DNA of 64,000 nt from Acidicapsa ligni (GCF_025685655.1 NZ_JAGSYG010000006.1:62001-126000), one strand, 5' to 3'. Positions 33,491-43,379 are shown, counted from the first letter of the stretch. Numbers and translations are program-made. Notes: generated by a model from the letters alone, not told the origin.

Positions 33491-34651
33491 CTAATCCTGT
33501 GAAAAATAACCCTCGCGCGTGACAACGGTCAGCTTCTCGTCCTTGGCTTTCAATGCGATTTTGTGAAAGCCGTCGGAATCGTCCTTGCTGGCAGGCTTGT
33601 CAGGCGTGTAGCTCAACAGATATTGCCCGCGAAGTTCATCACTGATCTGGGCATATACCTCATCGAAGCTGTCCTTCTTTTTCGCCTCAAAGAATCGGCC
33701 GCCGGTACGACTGGCAATCTGTTCCATGATTTTTTTGCCGTCGATCTTCGGTTCGGATTCGGAGGGGCGCTGGCCCCCGCGACCGCCAGGGTAACCACCA
33801 CCGCCGCCCGGATAGCCACCTCCACCGGGATAACCGCCGCCACCCATGCCACCGCGATGCCCGCCCATGGGATTCATGCTGTGATGCTCTTCTTCGCCTT
33901 TAAAATAAACGGTATAGATGGAGAGATTCGCTTTCTCCGCTGCATCGATAGCCGAGTTCAGAGATTCCTTGCTGCCGCGATCCGCGCCGTCCGAAAACAC
34001 GATCAGCGCCTTGCGTCCAGGCTGCGGCTGCATCAGTTCGGTGGACGCGAGATAGATGGCGTCATACAACTGTGTTCCGCCGCGACGGCCACCACCGCGC
34101 TCGCCTGAACTGTTGCCGCTGTCGCCGCTTCCCGATCCGCTACTTGCCCCACCGCCCGAAGAACTCGTCATCTCGTCCAGCTCATGATGGAGCTTCTCTT
34201 TGGAAGAAGTGAAGTCCTGCAATAGCTCCACTTCATGATCAAAGTGCAGCAGAAACGCCTTGTCCGCCGGCTGGGAGAGCATCTGGTCGATGAATTTTCC
34301 GCTGGCAGAGCGCTCGCCCGGAAGCGCGTTTTCCTCGCTGCGGCTGGTGTCGATCAACAGCCCCAGGCGGTACGGCAGGTTCGTCTGATGGTTAAAGCTT
34401 TTGATTACCTGTGGACGCCCATCTTCTTGAAGAGTAAAGTCCGCCTGCGTAAGCGTGGAGACAATCTTGCCGCTCTTATCGCGAACCGTGACCGGCAGCA
34501 GAACTTCATGCACCTGTGCCTTCAGGGTGGTCACCGGCGCATTGTCCGATGCTGACTTTGAAGCGTCCTGCGCCAGCCCGGCGATAGCCAGGCTGCCAGT
34601 GAAAGAGACGAGAATGAAAGAGCCGAAAAGTGCTGCTTGAGTTCTGTTCAT
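33491..34651 (-). CDS. VWFA-domain secreted protein (acidobacterial type)
   Basis: 386 residues. After a signal peptide (AALFGSFILVSFTGSLAIAG), a beta-rich region (VTVRDKSGKIVSTLTQADFT) leads to a von Willebrand A domain with LGLLIDTSRS and the later ALIVFSDGADRG, a partial MIDAS site. A Ser/Gly-rich spacer and a Gly/Tyr/Pro-rich stretch (GGGGYPGGGG) follow. The C-terminal part has YLLSYTPD, often seen in this VWFA-related family. Role unknown; probably adhesion or complex assembly outside the cytoplasm. Confidence 0.82.
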   Translation of the reverse strand: MNRTQAALFGSFILVSFTGSLAIAGLAQDASKSASDNAPVTTLKAQVHEVLLPVTVRDKSGKIVSTLTQADFTLQEDGRPQVIKSFNHQTNLPYRLGLLIDTSRSEENALPGERSASGKFIDQMLSQPADKAFLLHFDHEVELLQDFTSSKEKLHHELDEMTSSSGGGASSGSGSGDSGNSSGERGGGRRGGTQLYDAIYLASTELMQPQPGRKALIVFSDGADRGSKESLNSAIDAAEKANLSIYTVYFKGEEEHHSMNPMGGHRGGMGGGGYPGGGGYPGGGGGYPGGRGGQRPSESEPKIDGKKIMEQIASRTGGRFFEAKKKDSFDEVYAQISDELRGQYLLSYTPDKPASKDDSDGFHKIALKAKDEKLTVVTREGYFSQD

Positions 34652-34763
34652 AGTCAGTTTTGGCAGGCTGCGCAGGCGTGCGGCGCCTTGTCTCCCGATT
34701 AGGTCTGCTGATTAGACGAGTCCCGCTAAAAGTAGTTGACGCTACACCCGCTTCATCGACGAA

Positions 34764-37151
34764 CTAATGTTGAATGACCTCAATAACGGACGAATCGGAA
34801 TCCGGCCATGCTGAATCGCCCGTATGCGTCAGCTTCTTTGTCGAGTCGTCCCAGTGAATCTGCGTAATACGGCTCTTGCCCTTCTCGTAGTCGTAGCTGG
34901 TGCCATCGTCGTCGTAGAGAGTAAAGTCGGCATCCGATCCGGGATAGATGCGTACTCGGGCAATCTTCTGTGCCTGGGTGGTATTTTCGATCGGCTGGCC
35001 AATCGGCAGGATCGAACCGGCGCGGACGAAAAGCGGCAGCGTGTCGATCGGCGCGTTTACGGTGATTGTCTGACCGCCCTTCACGCGCTCGTTGGTCCAG
35101 TAGTTGAACCAGTCCGAGCTCTCCGGCAGATAGACCTTGCGGCTGGTTGCGCCCTGATCCGAGATAGGAGCAACGAGAAAAGACGGGCCCAGCATGTATT
35201 CATCCCGCAGATCGGCAACGTTAGGGTCGTTGGGAAAATCCATGAAAAGAGCGCGCATGATGGGTGCGCCGGTCTTCCAGGTCTTGTATTCCGCCGAGTA
35301 AAGGTAAGGCAAAATCTGGTATCGAAGCTTCAGGTATTTCTCCAGGATCGGCTCAGCCTGCTTGCCGTAGGACCAGACCTCGTTCGTAAGACGGCTGCCG
35401 TGTGCGCGCATGATCGGCAGGAATGTTGCGTACTCAAACCAGCGCGTGTACAACTCGGGATAATCGTCGTAACCGCCGACATTGTCGCGGGCGTCTGAAG
35501 GATCAAGCAGCGGCGGGTGCACAGGATGATGCTCGGCGGGCAGATACTGCCAGCCTCCGGTATCGTTGCTCCAGTTGGCAATGCCGGACGCGGTGAAGTC
35601 CAACCCGGTAGGGATCTGCCGCTTAAGCGTGTCCCAGGTGTCGTGAATGTCAGATGACCAGACGATATCCCCATTGCGCTGCACTCCGAGATACGCGTCT
35701 CGCGAAAGACTAAGCGCTCGCTTCTGCGGCAGATCGCGACGGAATCCGTCATACAGCGAAGCCGTGTGAAACAACGGATAGATATTGAAATACTGCGTCC
35801 CCGGCCCAACATGCAGGTAGCTGCCATTGGGCGGCAGATCAGGCTCTGTTTCGTCCAGCCAGATGGAGTCAAATCCCTTGCTCAAAATGTTGTCGCGGAT
35901 CGCTCCCCAATACCACTTTGCCGCCTCAGGATTCGTGGTATCGATATCGGAACCAGCGCGATCATAGGGCAATCCATTGGTAGGCGTGCCGTCTGCGAGA
36001 TGTTCAAACCAGCCATTCTTGAGAATGAGATCGTAGAAGCGCGAACCGGGCACATAACGCGGCCAGACGCTGATCATTGTCTGAAAACCCATCTCATGCA
36101 ATTGCTTGTTCATCGCGACAGGATCGGGCCAGAGCGCGGGATCGAAGTCCATCTGCCCCATCTTCGTGTAGTAGAACCAGTCGACAACCATCACATCCAC
36201 GGGCAGATGGCGGTCGCGATATCCCTTGGCGACGGCCAGCACTTCGGCCTGTGAACGATAGCGCTGCTTGCATTGGATGTATCCGTAAGCCGCCTTGGGC
36301 AGCAGAGGCGTTGGCCCGGTAAGCAGCCGGTAGCCTGCGTAGATTTCGTCTGTCGTCCTGCCGGAAATCACGAAGAAAGAAACCCGGTCGCCGACTTCGG
36401 ATGTCCACGTTGTCTGCTCGTTAAATCCAGGCCGGATGGTGGTGCGCGAAGGATTGTCCCACACCAGGCCGTAGCCCTTGTTGGTCACCAGAAACGGCAC
36501 GCAGACACTCGGACCGGCTGCGGCGTTGTAGTCATGCCAGCATGGAACCACATGGCCGCGATGATCGAGGAAGCCTTCCTGATTCTGCCCCAGCCCGTAG
36601 TAATGTTCATCGTCCGGAGAGTGAAAGGACGCGCCCACCTGGAAGAACTCCGAGTCCGTGGGACGGCGGTCGTTCAGGATCTGCTGGTTGCCGTCTTTGT
36701 AGTTGGGCACAGACTGCGACCAGCCATTCATATCGAGCAGCGTCTTGCCCTCAGGAGTGCTGAAGACAATGTGCGCCCCCGGCGTCGAGCCATTGAAAAA
36801 TTTTCCAATGTCCATCTGCGTCTGGATAGGCTTCCACGGCTTGCCTGCAGGAAGCTTCACCACGAGCTGCGAGGACTGGTAGGTCTCGCCATCGGCAGCC
36901 TCGGTATGCTTCCATCCATCTGCGGCAGGAGTAGCGATGAATCCGTAGCCGGGGCCGGCAACGGCGTGCTCTTTTTGCAGGCTGAGCGTGACGCGAATGA
37001 TATTCGGCGCATACGGTTCAAGGACCAATGTGCTGCCATGCAGATCCAGTTGCAGCTTTTGAATGCTGTCCTCATGCTGGGCCTGAACGGACGTAGCAAG
37101 CGCAATCACAGCGATGGGCAAGAGAACGTGGAGCGAGGAAATACATTTCAT
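34764..37151 (-). CDS. Glycoside hydrolase family 31 (alpha-glucosidase/alpha-xylosidase)
   Basis: 795 residues with a signal peptide (HVLLPIAVIALATSVQAQ). Domain order: N-terminal beta-sandwich, catalytic TIM barrel and C-terminal beta-domains ending in a DUF5110-like sheet. The nucleophile region reads FDSIWLDETEPDL, a form common in Xyl31A-type alpha-xylosidases. The acid/base region contains NWSNDTGGW. It would release alpha-linked xylose or glucose from plant polymers outside the cytoplasm. The GTG at 37154 is followed by ATG at 37151, which was chosen. It lies 112 bases upstream of the VWA gene. Confidence 0.88.
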   Translation of the reverse strand: MKCISSLHVLLPIAVIALATSVQAQHEDSIQKLQLDLHGSTLVLEPYAPNIIRVTLSLQKEHAVAGPGYGFIATPAADGWKHTEAADGETYQSSQLVVKLPAGKPWKPIQTQMDIGKFFNGSTPGAHIVFSTPEGKTLLDMNGWSQSVPNYKDGNQQILNDRRPTDSEFFQVGASFHSPDDEHYYGLGQNQEGFLDHRGHVVPCWHDYNAAAGPSVCVPFLVTNKGYGLVWDNPSRTTIRPGFNEQTTWTSEVGDRVSFFVISGRTTDEIYAGYRLLTGPTPLLPKAAYGYIQCKQRYRSQAEVLAVAKGYRDRHLPVDVMVVDWFYYTKMGQMDFDPALWPDPVAMNKQLHEMGFQTMISVWPRYVPGSRFYDLILKNGWFEHLADGTPTNGLPYDRAGSDIDTTNPEAAKWYWGAIRDNILSKGFDSIWLDETEPDLPPNGSYLHVGPGTQYFNIYPLFHTASLYDGFRRDLPQKRALSLSRDAYLGVQRNGDIVWSSDIHDTWDTLKRQIPTGLDFTASGIANWSNDTGGWQYLPAEHHPVHPPLLDPSDARDNVGGYDDYPELYTRWFEYATFLPIMRAHGSRLTNEVWSYGKQAEPILEKYLKLRYQILPYLYSAEYKTWKTGAPIMRALFMDFPNDPNVADLRDEYMLGPSFLVAPISDQGATSRKVYLPESSDWFNYWTNERVKGGQTITVNAPIDTLPLFVRAGSILPIGQPIENTTQAQKIARVRIYPGSDADFTLYDDDGTSYDYEKGKSRITQIHWDDSTKKLTHTGDSAWPDSDSSVIEVIQH

Positions 37152-37329
37152 CACTTCGAACCTGCTTCAATATCTGGCTGCTGTGGTTTGACCTTTACTT
37201 GATCGATTTACCAAGCGCAGGAAGAGTATAGCGCCAGCCTCATTCAAGTGTCGTGGATCTTCTTTGCAGACTCCCTTCCAGGCTGCGTATTTGTATCTCT
37301 GGCGATTTCGGGTTACGCTTCTTGCAACT

Positions 37330-37362
37330 ATCCGCACCAGATGATTATCCGCACCAGATGAT
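37330..37362. repeat. 16-bp direct repeat, period 17, upstream of the OB-fold-like gene
   Basis: ATCCGCACCAGATGAT occurs twice, separated by one T. Immediately upstream of the 37374 gene. Slippage product or tandem regulator site. Confidence 0.65.
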
Positions 37363-37373
37363 GGGGTTATCCA

Positions 37374-37949
37374 ATGCCACTTCGCAGATTGCGTGGGCTG
37401 GCGCTTGCCGTACTGCCCACTGCCGTGCTGTCCACTGCCTTCGCTCTCTTTACCTTTCTGCCCGGCCACGCCCTCGGGCACAGGGATGCGCCGAAGGCCT
37501 GTGTGACGACCGCGGAAGCGGCCCAGCAGCCCAACAAGGATATCTGCGTGAGTGCGCACGTCTACAACGTTGTGGAGTCGGCCGACGGCACCCGCTTTCT
37601 CGATGTCTGCTCAACCGAGTTAGCCGATAAGGACTGCCGCTTCGTCATTCTCAGCCTGCGCGACGATCGCAACGATGTTGGCGAACTGAGCCAGTATCGC
37701 GGGCAGGAGGTGGCGATACGCGGCACCATTCGGCCTCTGCACGGACGGATGGGCATCGTACTGAGTCATGCGCGCCAGTTCTCCGGTGGGCCGGAGAAGT
37801 TCAGGCCCAACCCGAAATTGTTGCGAGGGTTCAACGGACAGTCGGACCAGATGCCCGTCAAGGACCCGAACCTGCGCAGCTCCGGGCGGCACCGCAGCTT
37901 CATGGATACTTCAGACAAGGAATCGCTGCCCGCAGCGAAGGAAAAATAG
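37374..37949 (+). CDS. Secreted protein of unknown function, OB-fold-like
   Basis: 191 residues. A signal peptide (LALAVLPTAVLSTAFALFTF) is followed by a compact domain with ICVSAHVYNVVESADGTRFL, YRGQEVAIRGTIRPLHG and MGIVLSHARQF, a pattern of short beta strands that could be an OB-fold nucleic-acid- or sugar-binding domain. The C-terminus is polar and lacks structure. Four Cys residues may form disulfides. Not recognised as a named family. Confidence 0.7.
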   Translation: MPLRRLRGLALAVLPTAVLSTAFALFTFLPGHALGHRDAPKACVTTAEAAQQPNKDICVSAHVYNVVESADGTRFLDVCSTELADKDCRFVILSLRDDRNDVGELSQYRGQEVAIRGTIRPLHGRMGIVLSHARQFSGGPEKFRPNPKLLRGFNGQSDQMPVKDPNLRSSGRHRSFMDTSDKESLPAAKEK

Positions 37950-37965
37950 CCGTTTTAAAAAATCT

Positions 37966-39237
37966 TTACCAGAATTTGCCGGCGTGGGCGCGAAGATTCT
38001 TCAAGGGATAGAGCGTGCCACGCCAGATAACTCCGCCACGCACCAGCGCCAGGATCATGGAGCGCAACATGGCAAAGAGAAGTAGGCTCGCCGCCAGCGG
38101 ATAAAGCAGCACATAAGCAGGCGGAACGCGCGTGTATTTGCGACTGGCGGAATACAGCGCCGTAATCGCAAGATAGGTCGCAATGCCCGCAACTCTGGCC
38201 CATCCTCCCGCGATAATCGCCGCGATGGGTAACACGATCTGGATGGCAAATCCCAGGCATGCGAGAAGCGTAACCGGCACCTTGTACCGGTACAGGGCAA
38301 ACATATTTTTTTCGACGTTGCGCACCACGCCCCATGCTCCATGAGACCAGCGGACTGAGGCCAGTCCGGGGCCGAGCACGACTCGCTGGCGATAGCCTGC
38401 ATGTTTCAGCTTCCAGCCAAAGCACAGGTCTTCGAGCACCTCCATATGCAACGCGCCAAACCCACCCAAGGCCTCATAGGTACTTCGACGCACAAGATTG
38501 AAGGCTCCAACGCCAATAAAATCACGGGCCTTCGGATCGGCCACACGCCACAGCCGCACCGTCCATATGGAGAGAGCATAGATAGCTCCAAACATGGCCG
38601 CCTCGCCAACAGTCTTCATGACGAACTCCGGCATCAGAACCAGATGGTCTGAACCCAGATGATCGGACGGCCTGCCGAGTGCATAACGCAGCGCCAGAGT
38701 CATCGTCTGTGGAGCGAAAAACACGTCGCCGTCAGTGAAGAGAATCCAGTCCGCCCGGGCAAGCTCAGCGGCACAGGCAAGCGCATGTGGCTTACCCAGC
38801 CAGCCCTCGGGAAGCACCTGGATATGCAATGCCTGAAGCGTGTGCCCTCCGGTTCCGGAGCCAACCTCAGCCTCAATCCGAGAGATGATTGCGCCGGTGC
38901 TATCCGTCGAACGATCGTTCACCGCGATGATCTGCAGCCGAACCCCCTCGGAAGCCAGCAGCGAGCGCAGCGTGGCCTCAATTGAAGCCTCCTCGTTGCA
39001 GGCAGGCACAACGACCGTGAGGTGGGGAGCTTCAATGTCTTTCAGTATTGGACTTGTCAGAGCCGGACTTGTCAGAACGGGATTTGCCAAAACGGGCAGC
39101 GAATCAGGTGGAATGAGATTGAGATTGTCCAGTTCAGAAAAGTGAAGCATCCATTGGATGGTCTTCCAGAGCCAGCCGAGGGCCAGCAATGAGGCCAGAA
39201 CAAGGAAAATCCAACCCCGGATAATCGTCAAAGTCAC
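37966..39237 (-). CDS. Family 2 glycosyltransferase with membrane segments
   Basis: 423 residues, GTG start. An N-terminal membrane segment (FLVLASLLALGWLWKTI) precedes the GT-A domain: TVVVPACNEEASIEATLRSL, IIAVNDRSTDSTG, DWILFTDGDVFF (DxD) and FIGVGAFNLVRRSTYEALGG. Three or more C-terminal membrane spans follow. It resembles the HpnB/ceramide-glucosyltransferase-like group. It may decorate hopanoids or another lipid; acceptor unknown. The NPVLTSPALTSPIL stretch comes from a small coding repeat (39050-39075). Confidence 0.85.
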   Translation of the reverse strand: MTLTIIRGWIFLVLASLLALGWLWKTIQWMLHFSELDNLNLIPPDSLPVLANPVLTSPALTSPILKDIEAPHLTVVVPACNEEASIEATLRSLLASEGVRLQIIAVNDRSTDSTGAIISRIEAEVGSGTGGHTLQALHIQVLPEGWLGKPHALACAAELARADWILFTDGDVFFAPQTMTLALRYALGRPSDHLGSDHLVLMPEFVMKTVGEAAMFGAIYALSIWTVRLWRVADPKARDFIGVGAFNLVRRSTYEALGGFGALHMEVLEDLCFGWKLKHAGYRQRVVLGPGLASVRWSHGAWGVVRNVEKNMFALYRYKVPVTLLACLGFAIQIVLPIAAIIAGGWARVAGIATYLAITALYSASRKYTRVPPAYVLLYPLAASLLLFAMLRSMILALVRGGVIWRGTLYPLKNLRAHAGKFW

Positions 39238-39282
39238 AACTTTATTATCGACGCTCCGGCTACATCCAGCCGAAAGCCTCCG

Positions 39283-40101
39283 TTATTCGTTGGGAGGGGT
39301 CGCAGGGGGCGTCGCAGGCTGGCCCGGCTGACCGTTATTCTGCAACTGCTGTTGCAGTTGCTGCTGCCGCTGCTGCATCTCTTCCATGACCTGTTGAGGA
39401 GTACGGCCCGAGCCAGGCTGTTGCGGGGGTGTTGTAAAAGGTCGCCGATTTGGCGGCTGATCCCCGGGCTGCTCCGGCGGCTCCGGATCCTCAGGCGCTT
39501 CTTCATCGTTGCCTTGCTGCGGAGCCTGTGCCTGCGACGGATTGCCCGCCGGAAGGTTTCCCTTCGCAGTCAGAACAAGCTCGCGAGGCTCTCCCTGGCC
39601 TTTATCGCCGATCATGATTACGTTGTAACCGGAGCCATCCAGCAGCTTTTCAAGCACATCCCGGGCTGGCGCCGGTCCATAATTACCAAAAACGCGCTGA
39701 TCCTTGGACATGCCATCCATCTGAACGCCCGTGGCCGTAGAGATGTCGCGAAGAATCTGCAGCAGGCTGGAGTTTGTAGCCGTCACACTGAGCACACGGC
39801 CATCCCAGCCCACGGCAGCAGGTTGAGGCTGATTATTCGCTGGCCAGTTCGGCGGCGGTGGCGGAGGTGGAGGCTGAAAAGCTACCACTGGAGGCGCGGG
39901 ATCGGGCTTTTTCTTGTGTTTCTTACTGACATGCTTCACAGTCGCAGGAGCCTGCACCGTCGGAGCTTTGCCGGATGCAGCTGTATTCGGCGCTGGAGTG
40001 CCCTGGGCAAGCAGGCTTGCAGCGCAAAAAAACACGCTCGCGGCCGCAATCGCCATTCCGCATTGCCGAAAACCCGATGCTGAACTGAAACCGAACGCCA
40101 T
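39283..40101 (-). CDS. STN-domain protein with proline-rich and glutamine-rich regions
   Basis: 272 residues. A signal peptide (AIAAASVFFCAASLLAQG) is followed by a basic/proline stretch (PPPPPPPPNW). The central domain (GWDGRVLSVTATNSSLLQIL to about DGSGYNVIMIG) is a secretin/TonB short N-terminal (STN) fold, normally the first domain of secretins and TonB-dependent receptors. The long Pro/Gln C-terminal tail (QQRQQQLQQQLQNN) is low-complexity. There is no secretin barrel, so it is a free STN protein. Role unknown. Confidence 0.75.
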   Translation of the reverse strand: MAFGFSSASGFRQCGMAIAAASVFFCAASLLAQGTPAPNTAASGKAPTVQAPATVKHVSKKHKKKPDPAPPVVAFQPPPPPPPPNWPANNQPQPAAVGWDGRVLSVTATNSSLLQILRDISTATGVQMDGMSKDQRVFGNYGPAPARDVLEKLLDGSGYNVIMIGDKGQGEPRELVLTAKGNLPAGNPSQAQAPQQGNDEEAPEDPEPPEQPGDQPPNRRPFTTPPQQPGSGRTPQQVMEEMQQRQQQLQQQLQNNGQPGQPATPPATPPNE

Positions 40102-40197
40102 CTACCGCTTCTCTCCGGACTGAGTCCAATCAAGGCAGCATCTCGCCGCAACTTGCCGGGCAGACGCAGCCGTACCACTCACTGTACTAGACTAACA

Positions 40198-41298
40198 ATG
40201 TTTCGCGAACGCTCATCGAGAGCAGCGCGGGGAGTAGCAGCGTTGGCACCAGAATCGCCGCAAGGCTTGTTTCAAAATGGAATTCGGACACGATTTAGCA
40301 GCGTTCGCGCCGCAGCAACAGCCAGCATTGGACTATTCACGCTGGCCCTACTGTTTGCGCCTTTACAGGCCGCAGCCCTGAGCTGCACCACTCAGGCCGA
40401 GTTGTCCCCCGCAGACCGCGACGCCCTGCTGGCAGCGGCCAATCCTCTGGCAGCCGCAGTCGCAAGCCAGAATATGGACCTGCTGCAGTCTTCCCTGCTG
40501 CCCAGTGTCACCGGCGATTGGGAAAGCCTGCGCGGTGTGGCAGAGTCGGCAAAATCGCTCCTGCAAGGTGGGCAACTGCAATGGCGCAACGGCTATCTGC
40601 TGGACGCGACAGACATGAAAGCCCCGGCCGACGCGCAGTTTTTTTGCACCAATACGGACAATTCCATGACCGTAACGGTGAACCTGCACGCCTTGCCGCC
40701 GGGGAAATACGCGTTGGTGCTCGGCGACTTCACCGGCAATCCGCTGACCGGCCAACTGGGCATGATCCTTGGATTTGACACCAAGTGGAAGCTCGGCGGA
40801 TTGTTTGTTCGCGAAGGCGCCCTCGGTGGCCATGACGGCGTCTGGTACTGGAGCCATGCCCGCGAAGAAATGAAAGCCAAGCACACCTGGGCTGCGTGGT
40901 TCGACTACGACGTGGCGCGCTGGCTGCTGCTGCCTGTGGATTTTCTCTCTTCGCCAAACCTCGACAAGCTGAACACAGAGCAGTTGCAGATGACGGCTCC
41001 CTCTGACAGCCTGCCTCTCACCGTTGCATCCACAGCAGCGTCGGACGCGGGCAAAAGCTGGAAGATAACCGGGCTTCGCCTCGACACCACACTCCACCAG
41101 CCAGACCTCGGCCTCACCTATGAGAGCACCGGCCTCACCGATCCAACGGCGTCGCGCGCTGAAGCGCTTGGAGTTATGAGCGGCCTGCTGCACACGTACC
41201 CGGAGTTGCGCGCAAACTTCCAGGGGCTATGGGCCTATGCGGAAAAAGACGGCAAGCGCACGTACGCCATCGAAATTCCAATGCATGACATTCCTTAG
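40198..41298 (+). CDS. Secreted protein of unknown function
   Basis: 366 residues. An N-terminal region with a hydrophobic segment (ASIGLFTLALLFAPLQAAAL) leads into a Cys-containing mature part (LSCTTQAELSPADRDALLAA). It contains repeated aromatic/charged stretches (GHDGVWYWSHAREEMKAKH). No known family. The ATG at 40198 has a weak ribosome site; an earlier in-frame TTG at 40153 seems unlikely. Lies before the NUDIX gene with 42 bases between. Confidence 0.65.
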   Translation: MFRERSSRAARGVAALAPESPQGLFQNGIRTRFSSVRAAATASIGLFTLALLFAPLQAAALSCTTQAELSPADRDALLAAANPLAAAVASQNMDLLQSSLLPSVTGDWESLRGVAESAKSLLQGGQLQWRNGYLLDATDMKAPADAQFFCTNTDNSMTVTVNLHALPPGKYALVLGDFTGNPLTGQLGMILGFDTKWKLGGLFVREGALGGHDGVWYWSHAREEMKAKHTWAAWFDYDVARWLLLPVDFLSSPNLDKLNTEQLQMTAPSDSLPLTVASTAASDAGKSWKITGLRLDTTLHQPDLGLTYESTGLTDPTASRAEALGVMSGLLHTYPELRANFQGLWAYAEKDGKRTYAIEIPMHDIP

Positions 41299-41340
41299 CT
41301 CGCAGCGAACTTCAAGACACGCCGCGACAGGAGCAGCCGC

Positions 41341-41811
41341 TTGACGCAAAGAGAATATCCAGCCACCCCGCTGGTAGGCGTAGGCGGCGTTGTTTTCGAC
41401 TTCGAAGGCCGTGTCCTGCTGATCCGTCGCGGCACCGAGCCTCGCAAAGGATTGTGGTCCATTCCCGGCGGGCTGGTCGAACTGGGGGAATCTCTCACCG
41501 ACGCCCTCAAGCGCGAGATTGCAGAAGAATCCGGCCTCATCGTGGAACCTGTCGCCATCATCGAAGTTGTCGACCGTATCTATACCGACGAATCAGCCCA
41601 GGGCGGGCGCGTTCGCTTCCATTACGTCATCGTGGACTATCTCTGCCGCATCGTTGGCGGAGAAGCCAAAGCCGGTGATGACGCGGCTGAAATAAGCTGG
41701 GCAGATAGAGCAGAATGGAATAGAACCAACCTTTATGGCTTGGAATCCATCACAGTCAAAGTAATAGAAAATGGCTGGAAGATGGCGTATGCGAGTGGCG
41801 AATCGGCGTAG
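41341..41811 (+). CDS. NUDIX hydrolase
   Basis: 156 residues. Cleaves nucleoside diphosphate derivatives. The Nudix box is intact: GGLVELGESLTDALKREIAEESGLIV (G-x5-E-x7-REx2EExG pattern). AGGAG lies 8 bases before the TTG start. The C-terminus overlaps the alpha/beta hydrolase start by 23-41 bases, so the two are coupled. Substrate not predictable from sequence. Confidence 0.88.
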   Translation: MTQREYPATPLVGVGGVVFDFEGRVLLIRRGTEPRKGLWSIPGGLVELGESLTDALKREIAEESGLIVEPVAIIEVVDRIYTDESAQGGRVRFHYVIVDYLCRIVGGEAKAGDDAAEISWADRAEWNRTNLYGLESITVKVIENGWKMAYASGESA

Positions 41812-42763
41812 AGGAAGTCTGTTCTGGGGATTAGTGGCTGCGACCATACTGCTGGTCCTCGTCTCCGCAACGACACTTTACCTTCAGCCGCTGTGGGTCT
41901 TTAACAAAATCCAGAGAATTCGATTGAAGGTTGAAGGCGTCACCGATCACGAAGTTCTGATCGGTGGCCATCGCATTCATTACTACGTTCGCGGGCCTGT
42001 CTGGGGACCACCCGTTGTGCTCGTTCATGGATTGGGCGGCCGCGCGGAGGACTGGGGCAACCTGCTGCCCTATCTGATTCGTGCCGGATACCGCGTTTAC
42101 ACACCCGATCTGCTGGGATTCGGTCAGTCCGAGGAGCCTCCTAACGCCAGCTACTCCATCGCGGAACAGGCCCGGGTCGTCGTCCGATTCATTGACGCCA
42201 TGGGGCTCAAGCAGACCGACCTCGTAGGCTGGTCGATGGGTGGGTGGATCGCGCAAAAAGTCGCGGTCGATCATCCGGAAAGAGTCCGCCGGTTGGTGTT
42301 GATGGACAGTGCCGGATTGTCGATGCCGCCATCCTGGGACACCAGGCTCTTCACGCCAAATTCGAGAGAAGACCTCGAACAACTCGACGCGCTTCTGATG
42401 CCCCATCCGCCGCGCATACCGGAGTTCCTGGTCGCGGACATACTGCGTGTTTCGCATAAACACCGCTGGGTTATCGAACGCGCGATGGCTTCCATGCTGA
42501 CCGCAAAAGATGTCATGGATGCACAGTTGCCGTCACTCCAGATGCCGGTGTTGATTCTTTGGGGAGATCAGGACCAGATCACGCCGCTCAGCGAAGGCCG
42601 CGCTATCCACGCGCTGATTTCACACTCACGGCTGTCGGTAGCAAGAGATTGCGGGCATCTCGCGCCGGAAGAGTGCGCCGATCGCTTCGGTCCGGAGATG
42701 GCCGCATTTCTGCAGGCTACTACAGAGTTATCGCCGGGCGAGAGTGTTATGAGCGGCCAATAA
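41789..42763 (+). CDS. Alpha/beta hydrolase with N-terminal membrane anchor
   Basis: About 324 residues. An N-terminal transmembrane segment (FWGLVAATILLVLVSATTLY) is followed by an alpha/beta-hydrolase fold: LVHGLGGRAEDW (oxyanion loop), DLLGFGQSE, the nucleophile elbow GWSMGGW, catalytic Asp in ILWGDQDQITP and His in DCGHLAPEE. Likely an esterase or lipase anchored in the membrane. ATG at 41789 has GGAAG upstream; ATG at 41771 is an alternative. Confidence 0.85.
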   Translation: MRVANRRRGSLFWGLVAATILLVLVSATTLYLQPLWVFNKIQRIRLKVEGVTDHEVLIGGHRIHYYVRGPVWGPPVVLVHGLGGRAEDWGNLLPYLIRAGYRVYTPDLLGFGQSEEPPNASYSIAEQARVVVRFIDAMGLKQTDLVGWSMGGWIAQKVAVDHPERVRRLVLMDSAGLSMPPSWDTRLFTPNSREDLEQLDALLMPHPPRIPEFLVADILRVSHKHRWVIERAMASMLTAKDVMDAQLPSLQMPVLILWGDQDQITPLSEGRAIHALISHSRLSVARDCGHLAPEECADRFGPEMAAFLQATTELSPGESVMSGQ

Positions 42764-42779
42764 CAGCGATAACAATTCC

Positions 42780-43379
42780 TTACTCGCCGGACTTCCAGAT
42801 ATAAGCATCCTTCTGCGGAAGTCCGATGTGAGCAAGCACCCGATAGACAAACTGGCGCGCCATTTCTGTTGAATCAATCGGCTTGTTATAGAAGGCAGGA
42901 ATCACCGGAAAGATCACCGCTCCTGCATCCGAAGCTAACTGCATGTTGCGCAGATGGATTCGACTGAACGGCGTCTCGCGCACGCATAGAATCAGGGGCC
43001 GGCGCTCTTTGAGAGTGACGTCGGCGGCACGGGCAATGAGTGTTTCAGCCATGCCATTGGCAATGCTCGCCAGTGTTCCCATGCTGCATGGCAGCACAAT
43101 CATGCCGTTGGATGGATAACTTCCACTGGCGATGGGCGCGCCGATATCCTGCTCGGAAAGTTGAACCGTCTTACTCGATGCGCAGCCCAGAAGTTTCTCA
43201 ACTAAGTTATTACGCCCACTTAGTCCAAGCTCCTCTGCCATCACGCGCAGAGAGTTCTCTGAAGCAACAAAATGCACGCGTCCCACGCGCTCATCCGCCT
43301 CCAGCGCGACTAACAGTTCGCGGCCAAATACAGATCCCGACGCACCAGTTATCGCCACGATTAAATTGACGGTTTCCAC
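42780..43379 (-). CDS. ubiX: Flavin prenyltransferase UbiX
   Basis: 199 residues. Makes prenylated FMN, the cofactor for UbiD-type decarboxylases in ubiquinone/menaquinone synthesis. Family signs: LIVAITGASGSVFGRELL, the conserved VLPCSMGTLASIANG, RRPLILCVRETPFSRIHLRN and PAFYNKP. The 199-residue length matches the family. UbiD is not in the window. It lies 50 bases after the purB start direction (both on minus) and would be in one transcript with it. Confidence 0.92.
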   Translation of the reverse strand: METVNLIVAITGASGSVFGRELLVALEADERVGRVHFVASENSLRVMAEELGLSGRNNLVEKLLGCASSKTVQLSEQDIGAPIASGSYPSNGMIVLPCSMGTLASIANGMAETLIARAADVTLKERRPLILCVRETPFSRIHLRNMQLASDAGAVIFPVIPAFYNKPIDSTEMARQFVYRVLAHIGLPQKDAYIWKSGE

